Shown here in pieces: positions 63,232 to 64,000 of a stretch of 64,000 nucleotides of DNA (position 1 is the stretch's first letter; every line of letters starts with the position of its first letter). The DNA lies in assembly GCF_963677125.1 (NCBI RefSeq), contig NZ_OY781882.1, positions 5,416,501 to 5,480,500 of the forward strand. Direction: 5' to 3'. Under the pieces are notes generated by a model. The model was not told where the DNA came from, ran no database searches, and was given only the letters and a program-made list of their open reading frames with translations. The translations under genes were made by a program, and so were the position numbers. The stretch comes from an uncultured Desulfobacter sp. (lineage in GTDB: Bacteria; Desulfobacterota; Desulfobacteria; Desulfobacterales; Desulfobacteraceae).

Positions 63232-64000
63232 ACGGACAATTTTGATCGTCGAAGACAGTTTGGAAAATATCGATGTCCTGGCAGGTATTTTGCGCAAAGA
63301 TTACCGGCTTAAAATCGCCATCAGTGGTGAAAAGGCGCTACGTATTGTGGCGAATGGGGATGCGCCGGATCTTATCCTTCTGGATATTCAGATGCCCGGT
63401 ATAGACGGCTATGAAGTTTGTCGCCGATTGAAGGAAGATCCGGTCACACGGCAAATTCCGGTCATTTTTGTTACCGCGCTTTCCAGCGTCAAGGAGGAGG
63501 AAAAAGGGTTTGCCCTGGGGTGTGTGGATTACATCATCAAGCCGGTCAGTCCGCCCATCGTCCGGCAGCGGATAAAAACCCACATGGCCCTTTACGATCA
63601 GAATCGAATATTGGAAGAAAAAGTGGGCCAAAGGACACAGCAACTGAGAAATGCTTTTTTGCGAATCAAGGAGAGCTCTCTTGAGACGATTCACATTCTT
63701 TCAAAGGCCGCTGAATACAGGGATGAGGACACGGGGTCCCATATCTATCGCATAGGTAACTACTCCGCAGTCATTGCAGGGGAAATGGGGCTGTCCGAAA
63801 AAATCGTGGAATCCATCCTTTATGCCGCTCCCATGCATGATGTGGGAAAAATTGGTATTCCGGACAGTATCCTTCTCAAACCCGAGGCGCTGACGGCTGA
63901 TGAGTTTAATATCATGAAGCAGCATACTTTGATCGGCGCAAAAATTTTGGAAAATTCGAAAACGGAATTTATCAGGTTAGGCGAGGTGATCGCCCTGACG
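63212..64000 (+). CDS. Receiver/HD-GYP response regulator (3' end outside window)
   Basis: The first 263 residues are visible. The receiver domain has acid pocket VEDS, phospho-acceptor Asp58 (LILLDIQMPG) and Lys in YIIKPVS. A coiled-coil linker (LEEKVGQRTQQLRNAFLRIKE) leads to the start of an HD-GYP domain (EYRDEDTGSHIYRI, HDVGKIGIPD). HD-GYP enzymes hydrolyse c-di-GMP. The gene overlaps the kinase by 20 nt, so phosphorylation by that kinase probably controls its phosphodiesterase activity. Confidence 0.92.
   Translation, partial: MEDQVSKRTILIVEDSLENIDVLAGILRKDYRLKIAISGEKALRIVANGDAPDLILLDIQMPGIDGYEVCRRLKEDPVTRQIPVIFVTALSSVKEEEKGFALGCVDYIIKPVSPPIVRQRIKTHMALYDQNRILEEKVGQRTQQLRNAFLRIKESSLETIHILSKAAEYRDEDTGSHIYRIGNYSAVIAGEMGLSEKIVESILYAAPMHDVGKIGIPDSILLKPEALTADEFNIMKQHTLIGAKILENSKTEFIRLGEVIALT

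Overview
The window looks like chromosome from a mid-GC, strictly respiring Gram-negative bacterium, most likely a desulfobacterial sulfate reducer (Desulfobacteraceae-like). This is an inference from gene content: many Cache-domain signalling proteins, a molybdate/tungstate importer, an NhaD antiporter, an Mla-type lipid transporter, a eukaryotic-type HisA, and PEP-CTERM and dockerin proteins. No rRNA, tRNA or CRISPR array was seen, so the taxonomy rests on protein families alone.

Layout. 1-3.3 kb: the end of a sensor histidine kinase, then modABC. 3.4-9.6 kb (minus): a four-gene efflux operon, TetR regulator - TolC - adaptor - RND pump. 9.9-17.6 kb: polyphosphate:AMP phosphotransferase, a 5'-nucleotidase lipoprotein, a small DMT transporter, a thioesterase, thiM-thiE behind a degenerate TPP-riboswitch-like leader, a DUF364 protein and a zinc-ribbon thioredoxin. 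17.8-23 kb is the accessory stretch: a PilZ protein, a frameshifted Ig-like/dockerin gene, an intact PEP-CTERM protein behind a sigma-54-type promoter, and a second PEP-CTERM gene that is decayed and split by a 1.46-kb IS5-family element. 23.0-27.5 kb (minus): an MlaE-MlaF-MlaD-lipoprotein operon ending in hisA. 27.7-33.3 kb: divergent nhaR/nhaD, a CheY-like receiver, a LysE exporter, and nudC overlapping prmA.

33.5-38.4 kb holds a NarL-type kinase/regulator pair. A 617-aa AAA-type ATPase of unknown function sits between the two genes, and the insert is bounded by near-identical 47-bp direct repeats. 38.7-43.4 kb: an acyl-CoA synthetase, a solute-binding-protein remnant, a clear TPP riboswitch with a second thiM, and an Nramp-like transporter lacking the usual metal-binding motifs. 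43.7-50.4 kb: a cytidylate-kinase-like protein, ArfB, and a four-gene set (unknown 801-aa protein, phosphatidylserine decarboxylase, Lgt-like membrane protein, small membrane protein). 50.4-56.2 kb: TesB, a YiiX-like cysteine hydrolase, a diguanylate cyclase split by a frameshift, a solute-binding protein and MscS. 56.5-64 kb: a tandem-Cache GGDEF-EAL protein, then a Cache lipoprotein, a kinase ending in an Hpt domain, and a receiver/HD-GYP regulator that runs off the window.

Two themes recur. Cyclic-di-GMP signalling is dense: a PilZ receptor, a GGDEF cyclase, a GGDEF-EAL protein and an HD-GYP protein. Non-coding inverted repeats are also frequent: four long imperfect hairpins of one apparent family, a separate hairpin repeat in two places, and a simple-sequence hairpin. 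The best candidates for undescribed biology are the repeat-flanked ATPase insertion and the four-gene lipid-enzyme cluster with its unknown 801-aa protein.
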